Source of the DNA: Tsukamurella asaccharolytica
GTDB lineage: Bacteria > Actinomycetota > Actinomycetes > Mycobacteriales > Mycobacteriaceae
NCBI RefSeq assembly: GCF_007858435.1
Contig: NZ_VIGW01000004.1
Span: 248,001-312,000 of the forward strand
DNA length: 64,000 bases
Direction: 5' to 3'
The notes under the pieces are model-generated. The model searched no databases. It was not told the origin of the DNA and worked only from the letters and a program-made list of their open reading frames with translations. The translations under genes were made by a program, and so were the position numbers. Positions 1-10,127 of the stretch are shown piece by piece (the first letter of the stretch is position 1; each line of letters opens with the position of its first letter).

Positions 1-20
1 GACCGAGAAAGGATTCCATC

Positions 21-209
21 ATGAGTGACGCACCCTTCAAACTGTTCCGCTGCCTGCAGTGCGGCTTCGAGTACGACGAGGCCGAGGGTTGGCCCGAGGA
101 CGGTATCGCGCCCGGCACCCGCTGGGACGACATCCCCGACGACTGGTCCTGCCCCGACTGCGGCGCGGCCAAGGCCGACTTCGAGATGGTCGAGGTCTCC
201 CGGGCATGA
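21..209 (+). CDS. rubB: Rubredoxin (electron carrier to alkane hydroxylase)
   Basis: A 62-residue iron-sulfur protein. Two CxxCG knuckles at residues 11-14 and 44-47 flank the typical rubredoxin core ([21 protein letters not shown]). Four cysteines bind a single iron. In alkane-oxidising actinomycetes such rubredoxins carry electrons from an NADH-dependent reductase to the membrane alkane hydroxylase AlkB. The gene has a clear ribosome site (gaaagga) 8 nt before ATG and overlaps the next gene by 4 bp (ATGA), so the two are translationally coupled. The hydroxylase itself would lie left of the window. Confidence 0.93.
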   Translation: MSDAPFKLFRCLQCGFEYDEAEGWPEDGIAPGTRWDDIPDDWSCPDCGAAKADFEMVEVSRA

Positions 210-1390
210 GTACCGACGGCGTGGTGATCGTCGGCACGGGCGTCGCGGGCGCCACCGCGGCCCTCGGGCTGCGGACCGGCGGATACGACGGTGCCGTGAC
301 CCTCATCGGTCGCGAACCGCACCTCCCGTACCGGCGGCCCACGCTGTCGAAGGACGTGCTGCTGGCGGGCATGCCCGCCGAGAAGGCGCTCCTCAAGCCG
401 GCGACGCACTGGGAGGACATCGGGGTCGCGGTCCGCACCGGGGTCACCGTCAGCGGGGGCGACACCGCGGCCCGCACGCTGGAGCTGTCCGACGGCGCCG
501 CCCTCACCTACGGCTCCCTGGTCCTGGCTACGGGCGGCGCGGCGAGGGAGCTCCCGGGCCTGTCGCCCGCGCCGCGGGTGCGGTACCTGCGGGACTTCGC
601 CGACGCGATCGCGCTGCGCCACGAGCTGGGCCGCGCCGGCACGGTGATCGTCCTCGGCGCAGGTCTGATCGGCTCCGAGGTGGCCTCGGCCGCCGCGACG
701 CTGGGCGCGAGGGTCACCGTGATCGAGCCGGCCGATCTGCCGCTCGCCCGCGTCGTGCCGCCGGCGATCGGCGAGCGCTTGGCCGCCCTGCAGCGCGGAG
801 CAGGCGTCGACCTGCTGCTCGGCGTCCGGCCGGGAGAGATCACCGTCGATCCCGAACGTGTTTCCGTCGCCCTGCCCGGCGGCGGCGCCGTCGTCGCCGA
901 CCTGCTGGTGGTCGCGGTCGGCTCGAGCCCCGACACCGGGCTGGCCGAGCGCCTGGCCCTGCGCGTGGACGACGGTATCCTGGTGGACGAGCGGTACCGC
1001 ACGTCCGCCGACGGCGTCTACGCCGTCGGTGACTGCGCGCGGGTGCCGCAGCCCTTGGAGGGCGGCACCTACCGCGCCGAGAACTGGTCCGCGGCGCAGG
1101 ACCAGGGTTCGGCGGTCGCGCAGGTGCTCCTCGGCGGCGCGCCGGCACCCACGGTCCCGTGGGGCTGGTCGAACCAGTTCGGGGCGGTGCTGCAGTTCGC
1201 GGGATGGCCCGCGGCGGACGACGAGGTGGAGGTGGACGGCCCGATGGACACGGCGAGTGGCGATCCGTTCATCGCGCGGTGCAGCCGCGGCGGCAGGCTT
1301 GCCGGCGCTGTGGCGATCGGCCGGCCCAAGGAGCTGCGGTCGGTTCGCGGCGAACTGTCCGAGCAGATCGCGGCGGCGGTCGCACGATGA
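206..1390 (+). CDS. Rubredoxin reductase, FAD-dependent (NAD(P)H)
   Basis: A 394-residue two-dinucleotide-binding flavoprotein. An FAD-binding [10 protein letters not shown] motif lies near residue 12, a second NAD-binding [10 protein letters not shown] motif near residue 150, and the FAD-closing YAVGDCA motif near residue 273. This is the fold of rubredoxin and ferredoxin reductases that accept NAD(P)H. Its direct 4-bp overlap with a rubredoxin gene identifies the partner: it reduces rubredoxin for alkane hydroxylation. The ATG sits inside the rubredoxin stop. The gene in turn overlaps the downstream TetR gene by 4 bp, so all three form one operon. Confidence 0.9.
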   Translation: MSTDGVVIVGTGVAGATAALGLRTGGYDGAVTLIGREPHLPYRRPTLSKDVLLAGMPAEKALLKPATHWEDIGVAVRTGVTVSGGDTAARTLELSDGAALTYGSLVLATGGAARELPGLSPAPRVRYLRDFADAIALRHELGRAGTVIVLGAGLIGSEVASAAATLGARVTVIEPADLPLARVVPPAIGERLAALQRGAGVDLLLGVRPGEITVDPERVSVALPGGGAVVADLLVVAVGSSPDTGLAERLALRVDDGILVDERYRTSADGVYAVGDCARVPQPLEGGTYRAENWSAAQDQGSAVAQVLLGGAPAPTVPWGWSNQFGAVLQFAGWPAADDEVEVDGPMDTASGDPFIARCSRGGRLAGAVAIGRPKELRSVRGELSEQIAAAVAR

Positions 1391-1995
1391 CCGTCGTCGT
1401 GGGGCGCGATGCCGCTGACGCCGCACCCAAGCAGACGGTGCGGGATCAGGCGCTCGACGCGGTGAGCGGCGTGCTCAGCGGGCGCGAGTGGTCGGCGGTC
1501 ACGATGGCCGCCGTCGCCCGCGAGGCCGGTGTCAGCAGGCAGACCCTCTACAACGAGTTCGGCTCCCGGAAGGGCATGGCGGTCGCCTACGTGACGCGCT
1601 TCGTCGACGGCCTGCTCGCGTTCGTGCAGGAGCGGATCGACGCCCACCCGGGCGAGATCGACACCGCCGTCGAGGACGCCATGCAGGGCGTCTTCCAGAT
1701 CGGTATGGGCGACCCGGTGGTCATCAACATCGTGGGCCCGAATCCGCACCGCGACCTCATGGGGATCGTGACGGTCGACGGTACGCCGATCCTGCAGCGC
1801 GCCACCGAGGGCCTCGCGGAGATACTCGCGATGAGCTGGGCACAGGTCCGTCGGGCCGATGCCCAGGTCGCGGCGGCGGTGCTCGTGCGGCTCGCGTTCA
1901 GCCACCTCACCATGCCGATCGAGGGCCCGGGCGAGGCGGCTCGCGAGGTCTCCGCCGTGCTCTCGCCCTTCCTGGCCCAGGCCGTCCGAGCCTGA
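1387..1995 (+). CDS. alkX: TetR-family regulator, AlkX type
   Basis: A 202-residue TetR protein. The N-terminal helix-turn-helix is visible at about residues 30-65 (VTMAAVAREAGVSRQTLYNEFGSR), followed by a helical ligand domain. AlkX-type TetR repressors are typically the last gene of alkB-rubredoxin-rubredoxin reductase clusters in Rhodococcus, Gordonia and Mycobacterium, and they repress alkB. Position and 4-bp coupling to the reductase gene support that role. The ligand (probably a fatty acid or alkane derivative) is inferred from the family, not from residues seen. Confidence 0.82.
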   Translation: MTVVVGRDAADAAPKQTVRDQALDAVSGVLSGREWSAVTMAAVAREAGVSRQTLYNEFGSRKGMAVAYVTRFVDGLLAFVQERIDAHPGEIDTAVEDAMQGVFQIGMGDPVVINIVGPNPHRDLMGIVTVDGTPILQRATEGLAEILAMSWAQVRRADAQVAAAVLVRLAFSHLTMPIEGPGEAAREVSAVLSPFLAQAVRA

Positions 1996-2009
1996 GCCGC
2001 GCCGACCTG

Positions 2010-2438
2010 TCAGGGGCGGGAGCAGTCGGCGCAGCGGCCGAAGATCTCCAGCGTGTGCGTCACGTCCGTGAAGCCGTGCGCCGCGGCGGTCCGCGCCGCC
2101 CACGCCTCGACGGTCCGGTCCGTTACCTCGACGGTGCGCCCGCACTCCCGGCAGACGAGGTGGTGATGGTGCTCGTCCGAGCAGAGCCGGAACATCGCCT
2201 CGCCGCTGTTCGTGCGCAGGGTGTCCACGGCGCCGGCGTCCGCCATCGCCTGCAGGTTCCGGTAGACGGTGGTCAGGCCGATGGACTCGCCGTCCGCACG
2301 GAGCTGTTCGTGGAGCTCCTGCGCCGACTTGAACTCCGAGACCGACCGCAGTGCCTGCGTGATGGCGCCACGCTGTTTCGTCGCCCGGATGCCGGTGCCT
2401 CGTGCCGTAGCGGCGCCCGTGGTCGCGTGGGCGGTCAT
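2010..2438 (-). CDS. zur: Fur-family zinc uptake regulator Zur (FurB)
   Basis: A 142-residue Fur-family repressor. The N-terminal winged helix contains GLTTVYRNLQAMADAG. A dimerisation/metal domain follows with a His-rich DEHHHHLVCRECG stretch and a C-terminal CADC pair, giving two CxxC structural zinc knuckles. The gene follows the smtB-like gene by 2 bp, the arrangement of Rv2358-Rv2359 in M. tuberculosis, where the second gene encodes Zur, the zinc-dependent repressor of zinc-uptake and alternative ribosomal protein genes. It is convergent with alkX, with only 14 bp between the stops. Confidence 0.9.
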   Translation of the reverse strand: MTAHATTGAATARGTGIRATKQRGAITQALRSVSEFKSAQELHEQLRADGESIGLTTVYRNLQAMADAGAVDTLRTNSGEAMFRLCSDEHHHHLVCRECGRTVEVTDRTVEAWAARTAAAHGFTDVTHTLEIFGRCADCSRP

Positions 2439-2440
2439 CG

Positions 2441-2794
2441 TCAAGCCACCGGCCGCTCGGTGGCGTGGGCGACCGCGTCGACCACGATGTGCGCCAGGTG
2501 GTCGTCCACCAACCGGTAGACGATCTCTCGGCCGTTGCGCTCGCCGCGGACCACGCCCGCGGACTTGAGGACGCGCAGGTGCTGGCTGACCAAGGGCTGG
2601 GTCACCCCCAGGGTGTCGACCAGCTGGTGCACGCACAACTCGGAGTGCATGAGCTCGAGCACGATGGCGATGCGGACCGGCGCGGCGAGGGCGCGCAGCA
2701 GATCACCCGTGGCGGTGAGCACCTCGGGATCCGGTTGCGCGTGCGGCGGGTCCTCGGGTGCGACGGGGCAGTCGGCGACGACGTCGATGGGAAT
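2441..2794 (-). CDS. smtB: ArsR/SmtB-family zinc-sensing repressor, probable ATT start
   Basis: A winged-helix repressor with the core [11 protein letters not shown]...[28 protein letters not shown]. In M. tuberculosis the homologue (Rv2358) lies immediately before zur and releases its own operator when zinc is high. The only ATG/GTG/TTG-type start in frame is GTG at 2722, but coding similarity to the mycobacterial N-terminus (a CP..P..PP segment) continues upstream of it. A strong ribosome site (GAGGAGG, 2800-2806) is correctly spaced for ATT at 2794, and a TAA closes the frame at 2807-2809. I therefore place the start at the ATT codon, giving 117 residues; the GTG start would give 93. Confidence 0.8.
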   Translation of the reverse strand: MPIDVVADCPVAPEDPPHAQPDPEVLTATGDLLRALAAPVRIAIVLELMHSELCVHQLVDTLGVTQPLVSQHLRVLKSAGVVRGERNGREIVYRLVDDHLAHIVVDAVAHATERPVA

Positions 2795-2810
2795 GGCGGC
2801 CTCCTCTTAT

Positions 2811-2825
2811 CAATAATCATTTTCA
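2811..2825 (-). promoter_or_regulatory. Fur/Zur-type operator upstream of smtB-zur
   Basis: Read on the minus strand the site is TGAAAATGATTATTG. It matches the Fur-family 7-1-7 box TGATAAT-N-ATTATCA at 11 of 14 defined positions. It is the most AT-rich patch for hundreds of bases and ends 4 bp before the smtB ribosome site. Zur or SmtB autoregulation by zinc is the expected use; which of the two binds here is inference. Confidence 0.55.
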
Positions 2826-2955
2826 TATGCGAGGTCGGGCCCCGTCAAGCGGCGAGGTGGGGAGGCGTCCCATCGCGCCGCGGGTGAGACGGCGAACGGT
2901 AGAGTCGGCGCGTACGTTTTTCTGGTCTCACAACCCGTCGGAGATGAAGCGCGCC

Positions 2956-4359
<1,404 letters not shown>

Positions 4360-4378
4360 CGCCGGGCCGCCGGTCCGG

Positions 4379-4789
4379 CTAGCCGCAGGTGATCTCGACC
4401 CGGAACTTCTTGGTGCTCAGGTCCGCGGCGCGGGCCTCGCCGGTGATGGTGTAGCGATTGCCCGCCTTCGAGGCCGTGGCGGAACCGACCTTGCCCACGG
4501 GGGTGTTCAGTACCGTCATCACGTTGCCACCGGTGGCGACGAACAGGCTGTTCACCGTGGGCGGGTTGCCGTCGGTCAGGATGGCTCCGACGCCGCGCGC
4601 CGTCTGCACGCTGCCCGAGCCCACCGTGATCGAATCGCCGTTGCGTGAGCATCCGGCGTTGACGTACTCGGCCGCGCTCTCGGCCTTGCCGTCGATCTCG
4701 ACCACGGTGCTGGAGTCGGTGTTGGGGGAGGTGCACGCCGCGAGTGCCACCAGGGTGGAGCCCGCGAGGGCGACTGCCGCTTTCTTCAT
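4379..4789 (-). CDS. LpqH (19-kDa antigen)-family lipoprotein
   Basis: A 136-residue precursor. A short basic N-terminus and hydrophobic segment end in a lipobox (LAAC, acylated Cys19). The mature part contains VVEIDGK, the NPPTVNSLFVATGGNVMTV-type segment and a C-terminal K..VEITCG, the layout of the mycobacterial LpqH family of surface lipoproteins of unknown molecular function. The ATG follows a TACCGT -10 motif by 7 nt, so the transcript is probably leaderless. It is convergent with glyS and divergent from the cold-shock gene. Confidence 0.82.
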   Translation of the reverse strand: MKKAAVALAGSTLVALAACTSPNTDSSTVVEIDGKAESAAEYVNAGCSRNGDSITVGSGSVQTARGVGAILTDGNPPTVNSLFVATGGNVMTVLNTPVGKVGSATASKAGNRYTITGEARAADLSTKKFRVEITCG

Positions 4790-4874
4790 GGGGATCACGG
4801 TACCGGGGGATCGCGCCAGGTCCGACCCGCCGCACCAACGGGGTCGCACCGTCTCACTATGGGATACTCGACCC

Positions 4875-5345
4875 ATGACGAACGGCAAGGTGGTCCATTT
4901 CGACACGCAGCGCGGCTTCGGCTTCCTCGCGCCGGACGCGGGGGGCGAGGACGTCTTCCTCCATGTGAACGACATCGATTTCGACGAGTCGGCGCTGCGG
5001 CCGGGCACTGCCGTGACCTTCGAGGTGGAGAAGGGTGACAAGGGGCTCAAGGCCGTTAACGTCGCCGTCGTCGGTGGCGCTCCCGCGGCGTCGTCAGCGC
5101 CCCGTAGGGACAGCCGCGACCAGCGCGACCACCGGGGCGACCGCGGTGACCGGCGCGAGCACGCGCCCCGCCGGGAGGCGGCGCCGCGCGCGGCCGCGAC
5201 CGGTGCACTCGACATGCAGTCCTTCGTCGACGAGCTGACCGAGCTGCTGCTCGACTCCTCGGACGATCTGACGGCCGGCCAGATCATCGAGATCCGACAG
5301 CGGATCGCCGATTTCGCCTTCGCGCGCGGCTGGGTCACCGAGTAG
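4875..5345 (+). CDS. Cold-shock-domain protein with basic linker and C-terminal helical domain
   Basis: 156 residues. Residues 1-65 form a cold-shock domain with RNP1-like RGFGFLAP and RNP2-like DVFLHV, which bind single-stranded RNA or DNA. A low-complexity Arg/Asp-rich stretch (residues 78-105, DQRDHRGDRGDRRE type) follows, then a helical tail (residues 115-156). This CspB-like architecture is seen in actinobacteria. The ATG lies 6 nt after a GATACT -10 motif with no ribosome site, indicating a leaderless mRNA. The dgt gene starts directly at the base after its stop. Confidence 0.85.
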   Translation: MTNGKVVHFDTQRGFGFLAPDAGGEDVFLHVNDIDFDESALRPGTAVTFEVEKGDKGLKAVNVAVVGGAPAASSAPRRDSRDQRDHRGDRGDRREHAPRREAAPRAAATGALDMQSFVDELTELLLDSSDDLTAGQIIEIRQRIADFAFARGWVTE

Positions 5346-6674
5346 GTGCCGTTGCTGCCCGGGCCGCCGGCCGCGTACCAGCCGGCCGACGTCGAACGCC
5401 TCGTCGCCGAACCGCCCAAAACGGCGGGCCTCGAATCGGATACGGAGCCCACGCTGTTCTCCGGCCCGCAGTGGGAGGCGGTCCGCTGGGAGGGGCACAG
5501 TTCCGCCTTCGCCCGGGATCGCGCGCGCGTGCTGCACAGCGCAGCCCTGCGTCGCCTCGCCGATAAGACGCAGGTCGTGGGCCCGCGGGAGGGGGATACC
5601 CCACGCACCCGGCTGACCCACTCGCTGGAGGTCAGCCAGATCGGCCGCGGCATCGCCCTCGGCATCGGCTGCGATCCCGACCTGGTTGACCTGGCCGGCC
5701 TCGCCCACGACATCGGGCATCCGCCGTACGGCCACAACGGCGAACGCGCGCTCGACGAGGTTGCCCGGAACATCGGCGGATTCGAGGGCAACGCGCAGAA
5801 CCTGCGCATCCTGACCCGACTGGAGCCGAAAGTGCTGGGCGCCGCGGGGGAGTCGGTGGGCCTGAACCTCACCCGCGCCGCTCTTGACGCCGCCACCAAG
5901 TACCCGTGGCTGCGCCGCGAGCCGGGAGGCAAGTTCGGCGTCTACGACGACGACGCCCACGTCCTGGACTGGATGCGCGGCGGCGAGGACGGCCCGCACG
6001 GCACCCGGCAGTGCCTCGAATCCCAGGTCATGGACTGGTCCGACGACGTGGCCTATTCGGTGCACGACGTGGAGGACGGGGTCCTCTCGGGGCGCCTCGA
6101 CCTGCGCGCCCTCTCCTCACCGTCGGAAGTGCGGGTCCTCTCCGGCTTCGGTGCGAGCAGCTTCCGCGGCGCTGAGGCGGCCGAGCTGGAGGAGGCCGGC
6201 GCCCGACTGGCCTCCTTCGAGGTGGTGGCCGCGGCCGCGAAGTACGACGGCGGGCTCGCGTCCTCGGTCGCGCTCAAGCGCATGACCAGCGAGCTGGTCG
6301 GCCGCTTCGCCTCCGCCGCGATCGACGCGACGCGCGCCGCAACGGGGAACGAGCCGGTGTGCCGGTACGAGGCGGATGTGGTCGTCCCGTCGTCCGTGCG
6401 CGCCGAGGTGATCCTGCTGAAAACGATGGCGCTGCAGTACATCTACTCGAATCAGATGCACCTGGCGATCCAGCAGGGCCAGCGTGATCGGATCCTGCGC
6501 GTGGCCGACTACCTGATGGGCGCGTCACCGTCGAACATCGATCCCCTCTACTCCCCGGCGTACCTGGCCGCGGACTCCGACGCCGCGCGCCTGCGCGTGG
6601 TGGTCGACCAGATCGCGTCGATGACCGAGACGCGCCTGGAGCGGCTGGATCAGGTGGTCTTGGAGCGACCCTGA
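5346..6674 (+). CDS. dgt: Deoxyguanosinetriphosphate triphosphohydrolase-like protein (HD domain)
   Basis: 442 residues of the HD-superfamily dNTPase family. The metal-binding set is visible as RLTHSLEV (His), [16 protein letters not shown] (HD) and later [12 protein letters not shown]. Such enzymes remove triphosphate from dGTP and other dNTPs. The gene is directly followed by the region of dnaG, as in mycobacteria (Rv2344c-Rv2343c). The GTG start abuts the preceding stop codon, so translation is probably coupled to the cold-shock gene. Confidence 0.9.
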   Translation: MPLLPGPPAAYQPADVERLVAEPPKTAGLESDTEPTLFSGPQWEAVRWEGHSSAFARDRARVLHSAALRRLADKTQVVGPREGDTPRTRLTHSLEVSQIGRGIALGIGCDPDLVDLAGLAHDIGHPPYGHNGERALDEVARNIGGFEGNAQNLRILTRLEPKVLGAAGESVGLNLTRAALDAATKYPWLRREPGGKFGVYDDDAHVLDWMRGGEDGPHGTRQCLESQVMDWSDDVAYSVHDVEDGVLSGRLDLRALSSPSEVRVLSGFGASSFRGAEAAELEEAGARLASFEVVAAAAKYDGGLASSVALKRMTSELVGRFASAAIDATRAATGNEPVCRYEADVVVPSSVRAEVILLKTMALQYIYSNQMHLAIQQGQRDRILRVADYLMGASPSNIDPLYSPAYLAADSDAARLRVVVDQIASMTETRLERLDQVVLERP

Positions 6675-6730
6675 ACGTACGCCCCGCCCGGCTGGTACCG
6701 TGCCGGTCGAAGGGGCGAGGGGTGACGGTC

Positions 6731-7003
6731 CTACGGAGATCGTGCGGCCGGTGGGGGAGCGGTGCGCCGATGCGCGAGCGGGGCACCATTGGGCTCACCG
6801 AACCGCAAGGGCGAGAGCGACGTTGCGCGCGATCGAAGTGGGTGGGACGGGTGTGGGACCAGCGGGGCGACGTCGTCGGCGGGCTCCTCGATCGCGAGGT
6901 CCGCGAGCTCGGTCGCGATCGCCTCGTTCACGGCGCACTCGAGCTCGTGCTGCTCTGCCGCCTGAATCCACAGCGGACGAGAATCGGTGAACGGTCGGCT
7001 CAT
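6731..7003 (-). CDS. Small unknown protein with strong ribosome site and SOS-like promoter
   Basis: A 90-residue reading frame with no family I recognise. The N-terminal half is acidic and looks helical (AAEQHELECAVNEAIATELADLAIEE); the C-terminal half is Pro/Arg-rich and probably disordered. Support for a real gene comes from a strong ribosome site (GAGGAGG, 7008-7014, 5-6 nt before the ATG) and a LexA-box-like sequence 28 bp upstream. It lies alone between dgt and dnaG on the opposite strand. The C-terminal extent is uncertain. Function unknown. Confidence 0.6.
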   Translation of the reverse strand: MSRPFTDSRPLWIQAAEQHELECAVNEAIATELADLAIEEPADDVAPLVPHPSHPLRSRATSLSPLRFGEPNGAPLAHRRTAPPPAARSP

Positions 7004-7030
7004 GACGCTCCTCCTCGGTCCGGTCCAGCA

Positions 7031-7046
7031 TAGTACAAGTGTTCGT
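7031..7046 (-). promoter_or_regulatory. LexA/SOS-box-like site before the small unknown gene
   Basis: The sequence TAGTAC-AAGT-GTTCGT matches the mycobacterial SOS box TCGAAC-N4-GTTCGA at 9 of 12 positions, with one half-site 5/6. It lies 28-43 bp upstream of the start of the gene at 6731-7003, overlapping its presumed promoter. LexA control is an inference from the match. Confidence 0.4.
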
Positions 7047-7166
7047 TCGTATGCAACTGATCGAACTCCCGCCCGGGTTCATGTTCGATGCGCGATGGTG
7101 CGCGGCGCGGATCGTCGATGCACGACCTGGCGGGATCGCGTCCTCGAACACAAGTAGAGTGAACCC

Positions 7167-9098
7167 GTGGTCGGCAGAATCCCGGAGCGTGACATCGCGG
7201 CGATCCGCGACCGTGCACGCATCGAGGACGTCGTCGGCGAGTACGTGGCGCTGCGCCCCGCCGGCGTGGGGTCGATGAAGGGCCTGTGCCCGTTCCACGA
7301 CGAGAAGACGCCCAGCTTCCACGTGCGTCCTACGCAGGGCTTTTTCCACTGCTTCGGCTGCGGCGAGGGTGGCGACGTCATCTCCTTCCTGCAGAAGATC
7401 GAGCACGTGCCCTTCGTGGAGGCGGTCGAGCAGCTCGCCGACAAGGTGGGCATCCAGATCTCCTACGAGGGCGGCGGCCCCGGACCGAAGCAGGACCGCG
7501 GCACGCGCATGCGGCTCGTCGCCGCCAACGCGGCCGCGCAGAAGTTCTACGCCGAGCAGCTGCGCACGCCGGAGGCGGAGACCGCCCGGCAGTACCTCAC
7601 CAGTCGGGAGTTCACGGCGGAGGACGCCGCCTTCTACGGCTGCGGCTACGCCCCGTCGGGCTGGGACACGATGACGAAGGCGCTGCTGCGGCAGGGATTC
7701 GAGGTCAAGGAGCTGGAGGCCGCGGGCCTCACCAAGCAGGGACAGCGCGGCCCGATCGACCGCTTCCACCGGCGGCTGCTGTGGCCCATCAAGAACCTCG
7801 GCGGCGACGTGATCGGCTTCGGCGCCCGCAAGCTGTACGACGACGACAACCTCGGCAAGTACATGAACACCAACGAGACCATGCTCTACAAGAAGTCCCA
7901 GGTGCTGTTCGGTCTCGACCACGCGAAGAAGCACATCGCCAAGGGGCACCAGGTGGTGGTCGTCGAGGGCTACACCGACGTGATGGCCATGCATGCGGCG
8001 GGTGTGGAGACGGCCGTCGCCTCCTGCGGCACGGCGTTCGGCGAGGAGCACGTCGCGCTGGTGCGGCGACTCATGATGGACGACAGCTACTTTCGCGGCG
8101 AGGTGATCTACACCTTCGACGGCGACGAGGCCGGCCGCGCTGCCGCGATGAAGGCCTTCGACGGCGACCAGAAGATCGCCGGGCAGACGTTCGTGGCGGT
8201 TGCGCCCGACGGGATGGACCCCTGCGAGCTGCGCCAGAAGCACGGCGACGAGGCCGTGCGAGATCTCATCGCCCAGCGCGTTCCCATGTTCGAGTTCGCC
8301 GTGAAGACGCTGATCACGGAGTTCGACCTCGACACCGCCGAGGGCCGGGTGCACGCCCTGCGCCGCTCGGTGCCCGTGGTCGCGCGGATCAAGGACATGG
8401 CGCTGCGGGACGAGTACGCCCGGCAGCTCGCCGGCTGGGTCGGTTGGGACGACGTGACGCAGGTGCTGCGCCGGGTGCGCGAGGAATCCGCGCGGATCCG
8501 CCGCGGCGAGGGCCGGCCCGGGCCGGGGGCGCCGGCACCGTCGAACAACAGGTTCCGCGAGCCCGCGCAGGCCGCCACGGTGCCCCCGGTGAAGAACGCC
8601 GGGCCGCAACGCCCCAATCCCGCCGACCCGGTGCTGTGGGTGCAGCGCGAGGTGCTCAAGGCCGCGCTGCAGGTGCCGGCGCTGGCGGGCATGGTCTTCG
8701 ACGCCCTCTCCGACGACATGTTCACCGATCCGGCGTACCGCCAGGTGCGGCTGGCGATCGAGGCCGCGGGCGGCATCGCGGCGGGCCTCGGGGGGCCCGA
8801 GTGGGTGGACACCGTGGTGCGGCACGTCGACGGCCCCGTGCTAGAGCCGCTGGTCACCGAGCTCGCGGTGGAGCCGATGCAGGTGGCGGGCGATCCGTCG
8901 CCGCGGTACGTCGAATCCGTGATGGCGCGCCTGCAGGAGGTCTGGGTCGGCGGGCAGGTGGCCGACCTGAAGTCGAAGCTGCGCCGCATGTCGCCCAACT
9001 CCGACGCCGACTACAACAGGCTGTTCGGCGATCTCGTGGCGCTCGAGAGCTACCGGCAGAGCCTGCTCAAGATGGCCGTCGGCGACGCCGGCTTCTAA
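7167..9098 (+). CDS. dnaG: DNA primase
   Basis: Synthesises RNA primers at the replication fork. 643 residues in the usual order. The N-terminal CHC2 zinc finger is at about residues 40-66 (CPFHDEKTPSFH...FHCFGCG). The catalytic core contains the TOPRIM motif (VVVEGYTDVMAMHAAG, with YTFDGDEAGRAA carrying the acidic residues). A linker and a C-terminal DnaB-interaction domain follow. The GTG start is preceded by TAGAGT and 6 nt, a leaderless promoter. The last 4 bp overlap the convergent gene at 9095. Confidence 0.96.
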   Translation: MVGRIPERDIAAIRDRARIEDVVGEYVALRPAGVGSMKGLCPFHDEKTPSFHVRPTQGFFHCFGCGEGGDVISFLQKIEHVPFVEAVEQLADKVGIQISYEGGGPGPKQDRGTRMRLVAANAAAQKFYAEQLRTPEAETARQYLTSREFTAEDAAFYGCGYAPSGWDTMTKALLRQGFEVKELEAAGLTKQGQRGPIDRFHRRLLWPIKNLGGDVIGFGARKLYDDDNLGKYMNTNETMLYKKSQVLFGLDHAKKHIAKGHQVVVVEGYTDVMAMHAAGVETAVASCGTAFGEEHVALVRRLMMDDSYFRGEVIYTFDGDEAGRAAAMKAFDGDQKIAGQTFVAVAPDGMDPCELRQKHGDEAVRDLIAQRVPMFEFAVKTLITEFDLDTAEGRVHALRRSVPVVARIKDMALRDEYARQLAGWVGWDDVTQVLRRVREESARIRRGEGRPGPGAPAPSNNRFREPAQAATVPPVKNAGPQRPNPADPVLWVQREVLKAALQVPALAGMVFDALSDDMFTDPAYRQVRLAIEAAGGIAAGLGGPEWVDTVVRHVDGPVLEPLVTELAVEPMQVAGDPSPRYVESVMARLQEVWVGGQVADLKSKLRRMSPNSDADYNRLFGDLVALESYRQSLLKMAVGDAGF

Positions 9099-9337
9099 TC
9101 CAGATCCGTCTTGGGGGAGTAGATCACCGTCTGCGCGTCGATCTCGCGCATGGTGCGCATCTTCGGATCCGGGCTGAGCTGCTCCGAGAGCTTGCGCCGG
9201 CCGACCTCGACCGCCTTCTTCGTGGCGGGGCTGGTGGCGATGGCCTTCGCGGTGCGATTGATCTGCTCGTAGCGGCGGCGTCCGGCTTTGGTTCCCAGTA
9301 CGTATCCCGCTCCCGCGGCGATCACCAGTCGAAGCAT
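9095..9337 (-). CDS. Small membrane-anchored protein next to dnaG (Rv2342-like)
   Basis: An 80-residue protein. An N-terminal hydrophobic Gly-rich helix (residues 3-16) is followed by GTKAGRRRYEQI and a basic soluble tail. Short proteins with a YVLGTKAGRxRYEQI motif lie beside dnaG in mycobacteria (Rv2342 position). Function is unknown. It is convergent with dnaG, overlapping it by 4 bp, and divergent from the yggS-like gene. Confidence 0.72.
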   Translation of the reverse strand: MLRLVIAAGAGYVLGTKAGRRRYEQINRTAKAIATSPATKKAVEVGRRKLSEQLSPDPKMRTMREIDAQTVIYSPKTDLD

Positions 9338-9370
9338 GAGCCCACTCTACCCGGCCGATAGGCTCGAGCC

Positions 9371-10117
9371 ATGACCTCGCCCTACCCGCCTGCGCAGACC
9401 GTCGAAGAGTTCGAGGCGAACATCGCCGAGGTGTTGCGGCGCATCGACGCGGCCGCGGTCCGGGCGGGCAGGTCACCGTCGGACGTGCGGCTGCTCCCCG
9501 TCAGCAAGACGGTGCCCCAGGAGCGGCTGCGGCTCGCGGTCGCCGCGGGGTGCCGGGAGCTGGGGGAGAACAAGGTGCAGGAGGCCAAGCGCAAGAGCGC
9601 CGAGATGGCCGACCTGGACGTCTCGTGGGCCGTGATCGGGCACCTGCAGACCAACAAGGCCAAGGATGTGGCCGCCGTGGCCGGTGAGTTCCAGGCGCTG
9701 GACAGCGTGCGGGTCGCCGAGGCGCTCGACCGCCGCCTGCAGGCTCTGGGCCGCGGGCTCGACGTCTATGTGCAGGTGAACACGTCCGCGGAGGCGCAGA
9801 AGTACGGGCTGCCGCCGGCGGAGGTTCCGGCCTTCCTCGCGGAGCTGCCCGCGTTCGCGTCGCTGCGCGTGCGCGGCTTCATGACGCTCGCCGAGCTCTC
9901 GTCCGATCAGGAGCGGGTGCGCGCCTGCTTCCGCCGGCTTCGCGACGTGCGGGATCAGGCGGTGCAGACCTGGCCCGAGGCGGTGGAGCTGTCGATGGGC
10001 ATGTCCGGCGACTACGAGACCGCGGTGGAGGAGGGCTCGACCTGCGTGCGGGTGGGCCAGGCGATCTTCGGCTCCCGCGCGCTGCCGGACAGCCACTACT
10101 GGCCCCCGGGGCAGTAG
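9371..10117 (+). CDS. YggS/PROSC-family pyridoxal-phosphate homeostasis protein
   Basis: 248 residues of the single-domain PLP-binding TIM-barrel family related to alanine racemase. The PLP-Schiff-base lysine is Lys46 in LLPVSKTVP. Also visible are the ELGENKVQE motif, IGHLQTNKAK, the VQVNTS strand and the phosphate-binding LSMGMSGDYETAVEEGST..RVG segment near the C-terminus. These proteins buffer free PLP and influence amino-acid homeostasis. The ATG follows TAGGCT by 6 nt (leaderless). Confidence 0.93.
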   Translation: MTSPYPPAQTVEEFEANIAEVLRRIDAAAVRAGRSPSDVRLLPVSKTVPQERLRLAVAAGCRELGENKVQEAKRKSAEMADLDVSWAVIGHLQTNKAKDVAAVAGEFQALDSVRVAEALDRRLQALGRGLDVYVQVNTSAEAQKYGLPPAEVPAFLAELPAFASLRVRGFMTLAELSSDQERVRACFRRLRDVRDQAVQTWPEAVELSMGMSGDYETAVEEGSTCVRVGQAIFGSRALPDSHYWPPGQ

Positions 10118-10127
10118 TCTTCCCCTC

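Noticed and set aside
7144-7159. A LexA-like half-site (TCGAAC) directly upstream of dnaG
   Set aside because: Only one half-site matches well; the second half agrees at 2 of 6 positions, so no SOS box is claimed for dnaG.
6795-8825. A 676-codon antisense frame over dnaG
   Set aside because: No domain; the dnaG frame on the plus strand has all family motifs.
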